Source of the DNA: Paulinella micropora
Taxonomy: Eukaryota; Cercozoa; Imbricatea; Euglyphida
Length of the DNA: 64,000 nt
Reading direction: 5' to 3'
Assembly: GCA_009731375.1 (NCBI GenBank)
Contig: BJOX01000343.1
Location: forward strand, 194,558-258,557
Shown here piece after piece: positions 11,758 to 20,081 of this stretch. Within the stretch, counting starts at the first letter, position 1. Each line of letters starts with the position of its first letter. The translations under genes and the position numbers were made by a program. Below the pieces are notes generated by a model, which saw only the letters and a program-made list of their open reading frames with translations, did not search any database and had not been told where the DNA came from.

Positions 11758-13372
11758 ATAGATGCTAGCCTGTTGTCGCTCAGCGGGGCAAGCACGCTTG
11801 CAGCTCCGGCCTCGGGCTCTTCTGCACTCAAGCTGCCGACCGCCCTGCCTGGCAGCACTGCTCTATTGACACTCGACTCCGGCGGCCAGCTAGCGACAGG
11901 GGCTGCCAGCTCGCTGTCACTCAGTGGGGCGGGCGGCACCAGCACCCTTTCCGCTCCAGCTTCTGGCTCTTCTGCACTCAAGCTGCCCACCGCCCTGCCT
12001 GGTAGCACTGCTATATTGACACTCGACTCGACTGGTCAGCTTGCCACCGGGGCGGCCAGCTCGTTGTTGCCAGCCTCCACGCCGGCCCAGACTGCCGTTC
12101 TGAGCCTGACTTCTGCAGGGCAGATGGTGACCCAGAGCACTTCCACCACGGTCGTGACTTCTGGCTCAGTGACGCTGCCGACCTGGACTTCCATGTCGGC
12201 CTATACGCCTACCACAGACCCTAACTGGGTGCTCAGCCACTCTTCCGCAGTTGTAAGCCAAGAGAGCTGGAGAGTCTTCGACGGTGTCGCTGCCAATGGT
12301 TGGACTAGCCTCGGCCGCTGCAACTCGGACGGGATTATCAACACGACAAACAACGCCGTTACCAACGTAGCCTCAGCCTGTCATTGGCGGCAGCAACGTG
12401 TACGGCGAATACTTTACGCTCCAGCACCAGCGGCGCCGATACAGAATCACGAGCTTTGCGCTGACTAGCGGAGCTACTCTTAGCAGTTCGACCAAAAGCT
12501 TCGCGTTGGCGGGGTCGGACGATGGTAGTACCTGGACACTGGTCTGGTCAGGTAACTTCTCTTTTACCTCGGGGTTACAGACATTGAACTCAAGCGCGCC
12601 CGCTTCAACCGCGTTCTATTACTACCACCGGTTTATTGTCACTTCGGTACATTCGAGTGCCGCGTCCGTCGTGGGGACCTTTGCGCCCGTCGTTGAGTCC
12701 GAGGGCATGTCGGTCACTGCCACGGGCCTCACGGGCGTGGATTCGATCATGTGCGGCAAAAACACGCTGAAGCTGCCGACCGCGCTGCCCTCCGCCGGCA
12801 CGGACCGTGTGGTGCAGCTCAACGACCTCGGCGAGTTCGAGCTGGGCACCTGGGACTGTGGCCACTGGCTGTGCGAAACCGCGCTGACTTTTGCTCATGG
12901 TGCTGCCAGGATCATTACTTACGACAACACGGTGAGAGTCGCGCCTTCTTTTGGCAACATCACGCGCTTGACTAGCAACTCAGGCAACGCTTCTACCAGC
13001 TACACTACGTTCCAGAACACTTCAGGCATGACCAGGAAATGGCTCGTTGATGCCTGTGTCAAATTCAAAAACACTGTCACAAGCAGCTGCATGAACGTCG
13101 AGGCCTGGGTCGAGAAGAGCGCGAGCAGGCCGACCAGTAACGCGGCGATCGCGTCTGTGCGCTGGCTGGCCTCTAATGGTTTCAGTAACGGCACTGCTTT
13201 CAACGGGCATCTAGCGACAGTGAATCTGTCGGGCATAGTAGAAGTGGCCGCGAACGAGTACATCTGGATCGAGGTTTACGGAGTTACAGCGACTGGCGCA
13301 AGTTATATGGCAAACGTTGGATCAGCCGTCTGGGACAGAGGCTTTGTGTCTATTACGGAGATTCCGGGCTGA
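11758..13372 (+). CDS. Virion fibre/adhesin with repeats and a discoidin-like domain (one frameshift)
   Basis: Two and a half repeats built on the pattern SLSLSGAGGTSTLSAPASG, then SSALKLPTALPGST and LLTLDSGGQLATGAAS (11770-12070), are the same modules as in the large fibre at 40.8-42.5 kb. A discoidin (F5/8 type C)-like domain follows (about 12200-12700; WRVFDGVAANGW, then YRITSFALTSG and GSDDGSTWTLVWSG). It is split by a single frame change near 12390. Another LKLPTALPSAG repeat and a C-terminal beta-rich domain (12870-13372; NEYIWIEVYG) end the protein. Discoidin domains commonly bind glycans or lipids, so the inferred role is attachment to the host surface. N-terminal identity is uncertain because the frame comes from the unrelated upstream protein. 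Confidence 0.65.
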
Positions 13373-13399
13373 TTTTTTTTTCTTTTGAGTCTGTATTTT

Positions 13400-13407
13400 T
13401 TAATTAA
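13400..13407. promoter_or_regulatory. TTAATTAA intergenic motif
   Basis: TTAATTAA lies 7 bases before the ATG of the 13414 gene. The same or nearly the same palindrome occurs between viral genes at 17916, 22433-22440, 28984-28991 and 35189-35196, always at a gene start or end in an otherwise GC-rich block. Promoter or terminator role is inferred only from position. Confidence 0.35.
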
Positions 13408-13413
13408 AAAGAA

Positions 13414-13701
13414 ATGGACGCATTGCGACAAGCACTAGCCGAGAACGAGAACCAGCTGGCCGCCTGCCTGGCCCGCCGCCGGATCCTGGCAGTAGAACGA
13501 GAGAAGTTACAGTTGCAGATCGCACTGTGCGAAAAAGTCTGTGATTGCAAGGTGATGCGCGAGCAAGTTAAGACGCTTATCCAACAACAAGAGGAGGCAG
13601 AGGCGGCAGCAGCCGAGGCAGCCGCCCACGCGGCCGTCGAGGCCGAAATGGCACTAGATGAGACGGTCGTGGACATGCTGCCTGACACCATCAATGGCTA
13701 G
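13414..13701 (+). CDS. Small coiled-coil protein, 95 aa
   Basis: A short, largely helical protein. Heptad-like Leu/Ile spacing runs through residues 1-60 (RREKLQLQIALCEK region) and a Glu/Ala-rich segment (EEAEAAAAEAAAHAAVEAE) covers 60-80. No known domain. It is tail-to-tail with the ribonucleotide reductase small subunit gene, overlapping its end by a few bases. AT-rich sequence with TTAATTAA immediately precedes the ATG, as in other genes of the block. Probably a small structural or accessory protein; function not assignable. Confidence 0.55.
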   Translation: MDALRQALAENENQLAACLARRRILAVEREKLQLQIALCEKVCDCKVMREQVKTLIQQQEEAEAAAAEAAAHAAVEAEMALDETVVDMLPDTING

Positions 13702-14667
13702 AAGTCCTGGTCTAGGCCCCATTCGGGCTCCTTGGCCGGCGCCCGCGCGTACTCGCTCACTCTTTTCTGGAAAAAGTTTGTCTTGCCTACCACGCCTAGC
13801 TGCTCCATGAAGGCCAAAGGGCACTTGGCCACTCCGTACAGCTTTTCGCTCAGGCCCAAGTTCTGCAGCAGGCCGTCGGCCACGAACTCGACGTACCGCT
13901 TCATCAGCGTGGCGTTCAGACCTAGCAAGGCCACCGGCAGCGACTCGCTGATGAACCTCCGTTCGACTTCGACACAGCCCGCCACGATCTGGAAAATGCG
14001 CGACATCTGCAGCTTGTTCGACACGTGGTGCTTGTACAAGTGGCACGCGAACAGGCCGTGCTGCGTCTCGTCGCGCGCAATAAACTCGTTGCTGGTGCAC
14101 ATGCCCTGCAACAGGCCCGGGTGCTTTTGTTTCAGCCAGAGGCGAAAGAAGAGGCAAACTGGACAAGTTCAACACAAGCGAACGCCACCAACCGCTCGGC
14201 AAACGAAGACCGGGCCGGGCTGAGCCACTGCAGCGCCCACTTGGCTTTTTGTGCAACGGTCGGGACCTGTGTGATCGCATTGAACAACTTGTCCTTCTCT
14301 TGCTGGTCGCTGATGATCGTGTTAATGAGTAAGCTGTAGGTCCGCGAGTGTTCGGCCTCATTGAAGATCTGGTAAGAATAAAAAGTCTAGCTTCGGAATA
14401 TTGCACTTCGGCCAAAAAATTAGCGGCCAGGTTTTCTTGGATGATGCCGTCGCTCGAGGCGAAAAAGCCCAGCACCATCTTAATAAAATGCTGCTCGTCC
14501 GCACTCAATTTCTTGAAATCGGCCTGTTCCCGGCTCAGATCAAGCTCGTCTGCCGTCCAGAACGAGCGCAGGGAAGCTTCATAGAATGAATACAGGTCCG
14601 GACGCCTGATGGGAAGGAGACAAAACCGCGATTCTTCCGGCACGAGCAGTTTTTCTTCAGTGTCCAT
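13698..14667 (-). CDS. nrdB/RNR2: Ribonucleotide reductase small subunit, class I (two 1-nt frameshifts)
   Basis: Converts, with the large subunit at 35193-37447, ribonucleotides to deoxyribonucleotides by supplying a tyrosyl radical. All six expected metal ligands are visible in order: Asp in ADELDLS, Glu and His in EAEH, Glu in FACVELVQF, and Glu and His in ARDETQH. The radical Tyr is in HSRTYSLL. Composite length of about 320 residues is normal. The frame breaks twice: near 14378 in a T run (after EVQYSEARLF) and near 14145. Both repairs need one base and no residues are lost. The C-terminal YARAPAKEPEWGLDQDF fits the tail that docks on the large subunit. Breaks are more likely sequence error than decay. 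Confidence 0.92.
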
Positions 14668-14762
14668 TCGTTCAGCTGCCTATTGTCCAGCTTCAGCAAG
14701 GCCATCCCTCTTTTTAATACTAAAAGGGGAAAGAGGATATATTTTTTTCTTATCAGCACATC

Positions 14763-15110
14763 ATGTTGCAAAGACGTAAGACCGAACAACGGCTGATGCC
14801 CTCGTCGCAAGAGTCCATCACCGTAACCTCGCACGAGCTCGCACTCGAGCTCAAGCGCAGCTACATCGATTTCAGTTGGCAGTCAGTGCCGCAGCTCTTC
14901 GTTCACGGGGTCAAGTACCTTGCTCTCTATACTAATCATACAGGCGAGGAGAAGAAGCAGATCCTAATTTCAGTCCTCGTGGACTTGTGTCCCGACGACA
15001 ACGTGGACAAGCTGATCCCGCCCGTGGTCGATGTCATCTGGGAGCTCGTGAAGGCCGCCCTCGCTTCCAACTGCTGCGAGCTGTGTCCCAAGGTCTGCAC
15101 GGTCATGTAG
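14763..15110 (+). CDS. Unrecognised 115-aa protein
   Basis: Complete short frame, ATG at 14763, divergently placed from the RNR small subunit gene with a 95-base AT-rich gap between them. The central part is helical (ELALELKRSYIDF, then GEEKKQILISVLVDLCPDD and LIPPVVDVIWELVKAAL). The pattern of a helical segment with a conserved EKK followed by a hydrophobic C-terminal helix occurs in many small proteins of large DNA viruses, but I cannot name a family. The C-terminal CCELCPKVC holds four cysteines that could bind metal. It overlaps the next minus-strand gene by 8 bases at the 3' end. Confidence 0.6.
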   Translation: MLQRRKTEQRLMPSSQESITVTSHELALELKRSYIDFSWQSVPQLFVHGVKYLALYTNHTGEEKKQILISVLVDLCPDDNVDKLIPPVVDVIWELVKAALASNCCELCPKVCTVM

Positions 15111-15777
15111 GCATCGGGATCAAGTGCCTGCCGAGCGTCACGGGCGTGCCATGGTGGATTCTGACCGGGTCGCCGCTCGTGACCATCTGCGCACGCGCTT
15201 TGGCCAGCTTCTCGCGGTCCAGGCGGTGAGCCCACAACACTGGGCCCGGTATGACCTGCTCGTTCGAAAGCACTTTCTCCAGGGCCATGGTAATCTTGAC
15301 CAGCAGCACGTCCGCTGCTAATCTAAAGCGCCTCTTCTTGGCCATCTCGACAGACAGCTCGTTCTTGACCATTTCAAACAAAATCTCACAAGAGAAGTGG
15401 CGCTCGGCTTTTTGGCCAAAGTTGAAAAAGGTATTGATGCCCGAGATGATCGCCACCAGAATTAAACATGTGACGCTGACCCAATCATAGCCCGTCCTGC
15501 CTGCTCCGCACGCCTTGGAGCCGAAATTTCCCACGATAATCGAACAGATCGCAGGCACGATAGTGGGCAGCAAGCCAAATAACAAAAAACGGTTGTAGTA
15601 GTAGTAGCCTGCTGAGTTGTTGAGGCGCGCGTGCAAGGCACACTCGTCCACTACACTGGCAAAATAAGACTCGTGCCTCGAAGACCACTTCTCTTCCTCT
15701 CGTTTAACGTCGCTGTCGTCCGAGTCATGATTCTCGCTCGACTGCGACCGCATCGCCAGGATTTTATCCTCGTCCAT
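15103..15777 (-). CDS. SLATT-like two-transmembrane protein
   Basis: ATG at 15777 (MDEDKILAM) is preferred to upstream non-ATG starts because it follows the usual AT-rich leader. After an acidic segment come EEKWSSRHESYFASVV and ARLNNSAGYYYYNRFLLFG, a first membrane helix (LLPTIVPAICSIIVG), a second (WVSVTCLILVAIISGINTFF), then FGQKAERHFSCEILFEMV and a C-terminal helical region. Two close TM helices flanked by this helix-rich cytosolic pattern resemble SLATT proteins, known as membrane effectors in bacterial nucleotide-signalling systems and also present in some giant viruses. Role here unknown: virion membrane protein, host-membrane perturbation or inhibition of competing viruses are all possible. 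Confidence 0.55.
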   Translation of the reverse strand: MDEDKILAMRSQSSENHDSDDSDVKREEEKWSSRHESYFASVVDECALHARLNNSAGYYYYNRFLLFGLLPTIVPAICSIIVGNFGSKACGAGRTGYDWVSVTCLILVAIISGINTFFNFGQKAERHFSCEILFEMVKNELSVEMAKKRRFRLAADVLLVKITMALEKVLSNEQVIPGPVLWAHRLDREKLAKARAQMVTSGDPVRIHHGTPVTLGRHLIPMPT

Positions 15778-15844
15778 CTTTCTTTTTAACTGCGGCCACA
15801 AGATTTTAAAAAAATGTGCGATTGCTGGGCCGGCGGCCACTCGA

Positions 15845-16675
15845 TCAGCAACCGGCTTTCGACAGTAGCATCTCCCAGTCCGCCCGATTCAAGTCCACCT
15901 TGTCCCTGGTGTCACGATTGCACACCTGCAGGTTCAAGTACTTCGTCAGCGTCGGAAACACCACGTACTGGTCGTGTCTGTCCTGAGCAGACGACTGGTA
16001 GCCTCCCGACGATGCGAGGAAAGGAATGATCAGACTGCCCGACTGCACTTTCGTGCCGCGTGAGACCGCACCTGTCAGAGACACCTCCTCGTAGTTGCCG
16101 CCCGTCGAGTACGCCAGGCTTGAGCATTCCTTGATCTTGATTCCTAGCAAAGTCGGCAGGCATAGCGCCACGACCTGCGGCAAGACGGTGGCCTGGCCTG
16201 GCGTTAGTGCGAAGAGCTCGTTCTGGGCCGAAGTCAGGAAGCCTAGCACGGCGTGCGCGCTGTCGTCACCGCTCTTGCTGTAGATGTTGAACTCTGCTCC
16301 TCCGGACAGCGTGACGTGCAGCTTGAGCTTGGTGTCGAGATAAACCACTCCGATCGTCTGTCCTACTTGTACAAAGCCCTCGTTGATTAAAAGCGACTGC
16401 AGCGCGTCGGCCAGGGTTTCGCCAGTGTAATTTTGCAACGGGATCGTGATCGTCACGTCGCCCGTGGCCGTCGAGTTTAAGTAGAGCTTGTTGTTCTTGG
16501 AATTGATGTTGTACGTCGCGTTCGGGATAGTCGCCCAAATTAACTTGTATTTCCCTTGGATCGCTTCCGACAGCGACAGCCGGAACTCGGCCGAATCGCC
16601 CTCCCCTTGCACCCGGTCGCGGTCTTTCGAGCGGGCCAGGATGTTCATCTCCGAGATGTTGCGCAGGCCGCTCAT
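15845..16675 (-). CDS. Minor capsid (penton-like) protein of PLV/virophage type
   Basis: Intact 276-residue frame starting MSGLRNISEMN. The N-terminal third shows the pattern typical of pentons of polinton-like viruses and virophages: ILARSKDRDRVQGEGDSAEF, then YKLIWATIPNATYNIN and ITIPLQNYTGETLADAL. The remaining beta-rich sequence fits a single jelly roll plus insertion. It would form the five-fold vertices of an icosahedral capsid built from the major capsid protein at 20082-22082. Length is normal for this group. It faces away from the spike gene at 16729 across a 53-base AT-rich divergent promoter region. Identification rests on remembered family patterns, not on a search. Confidence 0.75.
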   Translation of the reverse strand: MSGLRNISEMNILARSKDRDRVQGEGDSAEFRLSLSEAIQGKYKLIWATIPNATYNINSKNNKLYLNSTATGDVTITIPLQNYTGETLADALQSLLINEGFVQVGQTIGVVYLDTKLKLHVTLSGGAEFNIYSKSGDDSAHAVLGFLTSAQNELFALTPGQATVLPQVVALCLPTLLGIKIKECSSLAYSTGGNYEEVSLTGAVSRGTKVQSGSLIIPFLASSGGYQSSAQDRHDQYVVFPTLTKYLNLQVCNRDTRDKVDLNRADWEMLLSKAGC

Positions 16676-16728
16676 GTCTGAAAAAAAAATTAAATGTTGT
16701 CTCTAGTGTAGTGCAAGAGGAAAAAAAT

Positions 16729-17895
16729 ATGCTGACACTCAGCGGCAACAAGCGCCTGCGCCTCGAGGATGTGGTCGAGGCCAAACCTCTACCTAGCATG
16801 GTCACTGTCTTTGGCGAACACAAGGTCGCGGAGTCTACCCCGCTAGTGCAGGAGGTTTTCCCTTACACGGGCACTCTGAACTCACGCAAGTTCGCGACCT
16901 CTGGCTCCGTGACCACCGCCGCCGGCCTATTGTCGCTCAGCGGCGCCGCGCAGGCCGAAACGCTCCGCGCGGGACAAAGGCTTGTCTGCCGCTTCACGGC
17001 GCTGTTCCCTGCCACGCCCAACGTGGCCAACTCTGCCATGGTCGGCCTAGGAGAAGACAACAACGGCTTCTTCTTTGTGCAGGACCAGACACGAACCAAC
17101 AGGCTGCGGATCCTGCACCGCAACGCGACTGTCGACACTTACGTCGACCAGAAAGACTGGAACCTCAACAACTGCCTGGGCGGCGACGACGTCATGGACC
17201 GCAAGGACTGGGCCAAAGGCAACATTTTTCAGATCCAGATGCAGTACCTAGGGTTTGGGGCCGTCACGTTCTCGATCGAGAGGCAGTCGGACGGGGTGCT
17301 AGTGCCCGTGCACCGAATCCAGTACGCGGGCGCCAACACGACACCTTCGCTCTCCAATGCATCGTTACCCTTCAGGCTCAAGACCACCGGCGCGGGAGGC
17401 CTGGTGCGCACCGCCAGTGTCGGCGTCCTCGTCGAAGGCCCCGTGAGGCAGCTGGGCCTTAGTTTTGCACGCACGAACGTGCAGACCATCGGCACGACCG
17501 AAAGTAACGTGCTGGTGATCCGCAACAAGAGCTTGATCGGCGCCCTCCCCAACAACGACCTGCTGTTCCCGACCCTGTTGACCGCTACGGCAGTCTCTGG
17601 CAGCAAGCCCGTGATCCTCCGAGTGCTCACGCAAGCCACGTTCGGCAGCGCGCCGACCTACGCGAACCACGACGCGGCCTCTAATAGCGAATACTCCACG
17701 TCACTCGTCACTGTGTCTAGTGGCAATGCGGTGGCCGCGTGCGTCGTGTCGGCCACGGGCTCGGCCTCGGCCAGTCTCGACCTAAGTCGACTCAACATCG
17801 CGGTCGGACCAGGAGAAGTGCTCTGCATTGCGGCCAGCACTACTTCCGGGTCGGCGGATGTGCACCTGAGCTTGAGCTGGTACGAGGACGTGTGA
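16729..17895 (+). CDS. Putative virion surface/spike protein, 388 aa
   Basis: ATG at 16729 follows an A-rich leader; the upstream GTG is less likely. An N-terminal NKRLRLED basic patch resembles the KRRR patches at the start of several other genes in this block. Residues 80-220 read GQRLVCRFTALFPATPN, DNNGFFFVQDQ, LRILHRNATVDTYV, DWAKGNIFQIQMQYLGFGAV, a beta-sandwich pattern I associate with structural proteins of phages and large DNA viruses. The C-terminal 150 residues are also beta-rich and Ser/Thr-rich (GSADVHLSLSWYEDV end). Intact frame. Next to the penton gene in divergent orientation, which supports a virion role; receptor binding is a guess. Confidence 0.55.
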   Translation: MLTLSGNKRLRLEDVVEAKPLPSMVTVFGEHKVAESTPLVQEVFPYTGTLNSRKFATSGSVTTAAGLLSLSGAAQAETLRAGQRLVCRFTALFPATPNVANSAMVGLGEDNNGFFFVQDQTRTNRLRILHRNATVDTYVDQKDWNLNNCLGGDDVMDRKDWAKGNIFQIQMQYLGFGAVTFSIERQSDGVLVPVHRIQYAGANTTPSLSNASLPFRLKTTGAGGLVRTASVGVLVEGPVRQLGLSFARTNVQTIGTTESNVLVIRNKSLIGALPNNDLLFPTLLTATAVSGSKPVILRVLTQATFGSAPTYANHDAASNSEYSTSLVTVSSGNAVAACVVSATGSASASLDLSRLNIAVGPGEVLCIAASTTSGSADVHLSLSWYEDV

Positions 17896-17947
17896 AAAAA
17901 AGAAAGTTCGTCTCGTAATTAAAAACAAGAGAAGGGAGGAGAAGGAA

Positions 17948-18560
17948 ATGAAAAAAGTGGTGTCAATCGATCCAGGGCTGAGAAATTTGGGCATAGTCGT
18001 GCTCACAAAAGACAACAGCACCAACGCCATCACAGTCACTTATGCCAGCGTGCTGAGCATCGCCAGACAGGACGACACTGACAGCTTCAAAACCAAGTCC
18101 TTGTCAGCGTGCCTACATGCAATCGAGGAAGTGCACAACGCTGACATCTGTGTCGTGGAAGACCAAGTATTTGGGATGGCCAACACAAAGCCGTCAAACC
18201 TGCTCATTCAAGCGGCGGCCGCGCGCAACGATGCTGGCACTCTGTGCCAAGGAGTTACTTTACTACCAGAGCTCATTTAAGTTTTCGTGCTTCTTCTCAC
18301 TTACTCCGACGATATCCGGACGAGTCAAGGGGAAATACAAAGTTCAGTCTAAAGTGCTGGCACAAAACCTCGTAGAAAGTTTTAATGTAACTGGTCAGAC
18401 TAAATGCCTCAGCGAAAATGACCACCTCTCAGACGCCTTCGGTTTAGCGTTTGCTGCGCTCGTTAAAGGGAACATATCAATGCGGAGCGTCCAGCAGGGA
18501 GTGCCTCGCTCGCTGCCAATACCTGTTCCGAGTGGGGTGCGGAAGCAGGAGCAGCACTAG
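17948..18560 (+). CDS. RuvC-like Holliday junction resolvase (one frameshift)
   Basis: Acts on four-way DNA junctions, needed to resolve replication or recombination intermediates; poxviruses use a relative (A22). Catalytic acidic residues are visible: Asp in VSIDPGLRNLGI (residue 8), Glu in CVVEDQVFG (about 73) and two Asp in ENDHLSDAFGLAF near the C-terminus. The first frame stops at 18280, and the downstream frame (from ELLYYQSSFKFSCFF) carries the last motif, so one single-base change near 18230 breaks the gene. Total length of about 190 residues suits the family. Converges with the HMG-like gene on the other strand, with about 100 bases of overlap. Confidence 0.8.
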
Positions 18561-18751
18561 CCGTCTTCTCCTTGTTGGCGTTCCACTTTTCGCTGATGTA
18601 TTTCATGCGTTCTCGATGTTGCATCGCCTTCACCTCGGGCGTGGCCATCTGTTCGCGAAAGAACGTGTTATAGGCACTTGGTGCCCTGAGCTTCTTTTCC
18701 TTGGCAGGGGCGGCAGCAGCGGTGGCTTGTCCACAAGTTTAACAAGAAGAC
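18463..18751 (-). CDS. HMG/YABBY-like small DNA-binding protein (start unresolved)
   Basis: The frame contains PAKEKKLRAPSAYNTFF, then VKAMQHRERMKYISEKW followed by NANKEK. A Pro-Ser-Ala-Tyr-Asn-x-Phe start and a late conserved Trp are the hallmarks of HMG-box and YABBY-type proteins, small versions of which occur in algal DNA viruses. An ATG at 18751 is in frame but is followed by TAA four codons later; an internal ATG exists at 18648. Either the 5' end contains an error or unseen intron, or translation starts within. It may bend or coat viral DNA. Confidence 0.5.
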
Positions 18752-18827
18752 ATCTTTAGTTTGCCTTTGTTGCTTGTTGATAATAGAGCAGAAGAAGGAA
18801 AAAATTTTATTGATTAAAACAAGTTTT

Positions 18828-19475
18828 TTAACGCTTGTTGAATCGAAACAGAGGAGAAGTTCTCTGTCCTAACATTTCCCTGCACGCCGCTTCCAAAATG
18901 TCCCGGTCTTCGTCAAAGTAGACATTGACCTTGCGCATAGCTCCTCCAACCAGCCTCTCTGCCTTGGGCGGCTCTTGTCCCTGATGCCTCGCGCGGTACC
19001 TGGCAGCCGCCAGCTTGCCCGCCTTGATCAGTAGCGCCGTCCTTTCGGCACCGGCTGGCTTGGGAGAAGAGGCCAGCTGCAAAAAGACTTCGGTCATGGC
19101 CAACTCCTTCCTTGCTACTACTGGCTCTGGCACTGTGGCGGCGGCAGTAGCGGTAATCATAGGCAGGGAGGTAAGTTCCTTGAGTGTTCCCATGGCCTGA
19201 CGCGCGCTGTTGCGAGTCTCATCCGCGACAAACAGCTTGTCCCTGTCGTCCAACTTCAGGCCCTGCGCCTCCAGTATGATCTTGTACAGGTTCACTGGCG
19301 CTAGAGACATCTCTGCCAGAGCACCGCTTGCTTCTTGGCACAGTCTCCTTCGTGCATCTAGCACTGCGATCTTCTGCTCGATGAGCTCTAGCTCCGAACT
19401 TAGTTCGATGCGGCGCTTCTTGTTGGTAGGCTGTTCAATCGAGTCCAGCACATCGCGCCTCGTCTTCTCCGACAA
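18828..19475 (-). CDS. Unrecognised nuclear-type protein, about 215 aa
   Basis: The N-terminal NKKRRIELSSELELIEQK combines a nuclear-localisation-like basic patch with the start of a coiled coil (residues 17-50). A middle region (KLDDRDKLFVADETRNSARQ) and the C-terminal NVYFDEDRDILEAACREML look globular. The last segment resembles short conserved tails seen in KilA-N/Bro-type viral proteins, but I cannot confirm this. The exact start is unclear: an ATG about 12 bases upstream is in another frame, so a single-base error near 19475 is possible. It borders the hairpin cluster at 19.6-19.9 kb, so a DNA-binding role is conceivable. Confidence 0.5.
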   Translation of the reverse strand: MSEKTRRDVLDSIEQPTNKKRRIELSSELELIEQKIAVLDARRRLCQEASGALAEMSLAPVNLYKIILEAQGLKLDDRDKLFVADETRNSARQAMGTLKELTSLPMITATAAATVPEPVVARKELAMTEVFLQLASSPKPAGAERTALLIKAGKLAAARYRARHQGQEPPKAERLVGGAMRKVNVYFDEDRDILEAACREMLGQRTSPLFRFNKR

Positions 19476-19599
19476 CTCGTCATCAGCGCGTTTTGCCCTT
19501 TTTTCAAATCTCGAGATTCAAAAGAGGTCGGCCGGGCCGGGATCATTTTAGACCACCCATTTTCGCAAGCCGGCTTTGCATAAAATTTTTAGACAATGT

Positions 19600-19765
19600 C
19601 AACGAGCCAATTTATATTAGCTCGTTCAATTTTCACTGGTTTTGCGTGAAATTCGGCGACACGACGAAAGTGTCTTTTTTCGCCAAATTTCACGGTCCAT
19701 AAAAGAATTGAGTCAGAAAAAAATGTGTGGTGTATAGCTGTAGCTTCAGTAATGGAGCTACAGCT
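19600..19765. other. Cluster of three hairpins in a non-coding stretch
   Basis: Non-coding. Hairpin A: AACGAGC (19601-19607) pairs with GCTCGTT (19620-19626). Hairpin B: CGTGAAATTCGGCGA (from 19645) pairs, with minor bulges, with TCGCCAAATTTCACG (to 19694), and an inner GACAC/GTGTC stem sits inside it. Hairpin C: AGCTGTAGCT (19736-19745) pairs with AGCTACAGCT (19756-19765) and is followed by TTTTT. Such density is found nowhere else in the block; an origin, a packaging signal or structured RNA are possibilities. Confidence 0.6.
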
Positions 19766-19849
19766 TTTTCCCGTGTCCGGTGGCAGGGGTGGGCCGTCCG
19801 AGAAAATTCCCGGGGAAATCACAAAACCTCAGCCGCGGGGTCTCGCAAT

Positions 19850-19904
19850 TTCCCGGGGAAATCACGAACTATCATTCTTAATAGTTCGTGATTTTCTCGG
19901 GAAA
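19850..19904. repeat. 54-bp near-perfect palindrome
   Basis: The innermost 14 bp arms AAATCACGAACTAT (19859-19872) and ATAGTTCGTGATTT (19881-19894) are perfect around an 8-base loop. The symmetry extends outward through TTTCCCGGGG and CTCGGGAAA with two mismatches. The outer half-site TTCCCGGGGAAATCAC also occurs as a direct repeat at about 19807-19822. Size and shape resemble telomere-resolution sites cut by protelomerases; a Rho-type terminator or origin stem are alternatives. Confidence 0.6.
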
Positions 19905-19906
19905 TT

Positions 19907-20035
19907 TCACACGTCCGGGCCGGCCAGTGCCGTCACTCTCTCGTCCGGACACCTCACTGGGAAGTACAGGATACACACGCACCCGATCACCCCCACAATC
20001 GAGACCGTGATGATTGCCACCACGAGCAGGTCCAT
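19907..20035 (-). CDS. Small single-pass membrane protein, 42 aa
   Basis: ATG at 20035 after an AT-rich leader. The protein starts MDLLVVAIITVSIVGVIGC and continues VCILYFPVRCPDERV; residues 2-26 form one hydrophobic helix. The orientation with a short luminal N-terminus is typical of tiny virion membrane proteins. It lies directly downstream of the major capsid protein gene on the same strand. No family assigned. Confidence 0.5.
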   Translation of the reverse strand: MDLLVVAIITVSIVGVIGCVCILYFPVRCPDERVTALAGPDV

Positions 20036-20081
20036 TTTTCACTTTTGCTCTCTTTTAATTAGAATACATAATCTAGAATTT

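Noticed and set aside
14320-14400. Intron in the RNR small subunit (acceptor-like CTTTTTATTCTTACCAG)
   Set aside because: All conserved residues on both sides are present without removing any sequence; adding one T to the T run restores the frame.
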